From an uncultured Alphaproteobacteria bacterium (GTDB lineage Bacteria > Pseudomonadota > Alphaproteobacteria > Caulobacterales > Aquidulcibacteraceae), in assembly GCA_937967725.1 (NCBI GenBank), contig CALBSY010000440.1, positions 1 to 5,950 of the forward strand: a stretch of 5,950 nucleotides of DNA, written 5' to 3'. Below, one piece after another: positions 5,925-5,950 of this stretch. The first letter of the stretch is position 1; every line of letters starts with the position of its first letter. A program made the position numbers and the translations under genes. The notes beneath the pieces are model-generated. The model had not been told where the DNA came from, did no database searches, and worked only from the letters and a program-made list of their open reading frames with translations.

Positions 5925-5929
5925 TATTG

Positions 5930-5950
5930 ATGGCCGATACGCCTCGTCTC
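5930..5950 (+). CDS. Start of an unidentified gene cut by the window edge
   Basis: ATG at 5930 opens a frame reading MADTPRL and continues past the window. Seven codons are too few to name a product. The start is supported by the GGGG purine run at proper distance, by the change from AT-rich to GC-rich DNA at this point, and by the promoter-like and operator-like sequences just upstream. It is divergent from the acetyltransferase gene. Confidence 0.55.

Larger units (their letters stand above)
5674..5929. promoter_or_regulatory. AT-rich divergent intergenic region between the acetyltransferase and the right-edge gene
   Basis: This 256-base stretch has no gene I can support and must carry the promoters of both flanking genes. 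Its right half (from about 5760) is clearly richer in A and T than the coding DNA. It contains two long imperfect inverted repeats, three TAACCATA elements and a candidate rightward promoter, each listed separately. A very tentative leftward promoter is TTGTCT (plus-strand 5788-5793) and TATTAG (5765-5770), 17 bases apart and each matching 4 of 6 consensus positions; this would place the acetyltransferase leader at about 85 bases. Confidence 0.6.

Overview
The window reads as high-GC alphaproteobacterial DNA. The best fit is the Caulobacterales/Hyphomonadaceae side of the class. This is judged from the two-component and c-di-GMP gene content, the dense GC-rich coding, and TTAACCAT-type motifs in the one AT-rich intergenic region. 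The assignment comes from style and family resemblance only; there is no rRNA or other marker gene here.

Layout. Positions 1-2588 hold a membrane-anchored hybrid histidine kinase (four hydrophobic segments, two PAS domains, coiled coil, HisKA, HATPase, C-terminal receiver), whose true 5' end may lie left of the window. Ten bases later, with a Shine-Dalgarno sequence overlapping the kinase stop codon, comes a 119-residue single-domain response regulator (2599-2958). A 144-base gap with two small GC hairpins separates it from a REC-GGDEF-EAL protein (3103-4929). A convergent GNAT-fold acetyltransferase-like gene lies on the minus strand (4930-5673); its stop codon directly abuts the GGDEF-EAL stop. 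The last 277 bases are an AT-rich divergent intergenic region (5674-5929) and the first seven codons of a new plus-strand gene (5930 to the edge).

How the genes work together. The kinase probably senses a signal through its membrane and PAS regions, phosphorylates His483, and passes phosphate to its own receiver (Asp773) and/or to the free receiver (Asp51) and the receiver of the c-di-GMP enzyme (Asp67). The two downstream receivers share 14 of 16 residues over helix alpha-1 and the start of beta-2, in the part that usually contacts the kinase, so a common partner is plausible. The output would be a phosphorylation-controlled change in c-di-GMP. Both the cyclase and the phosphodiesterase motifs look intact, but the cyclase's inhibitory I-site is degraded. 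The order 'single receiver, then receiver-c-di-GMP enzyme' recalls the divK-pleD pair of Caulobacter, but the second protein has a different architecture from PleD.

I see no wholly new system. The coding part is a recognisable signalling cluster. The most unusual structure is non-coding: two adjacent long imperfect inverted repeats at 5766-5854 and a thrice-repeated TAACCATA element between the divergent acetyltransferase and the gene entering at the right edge. No tRNA, rRNA, CRISPR, transposase or convincing intrinsic terminator was seen.
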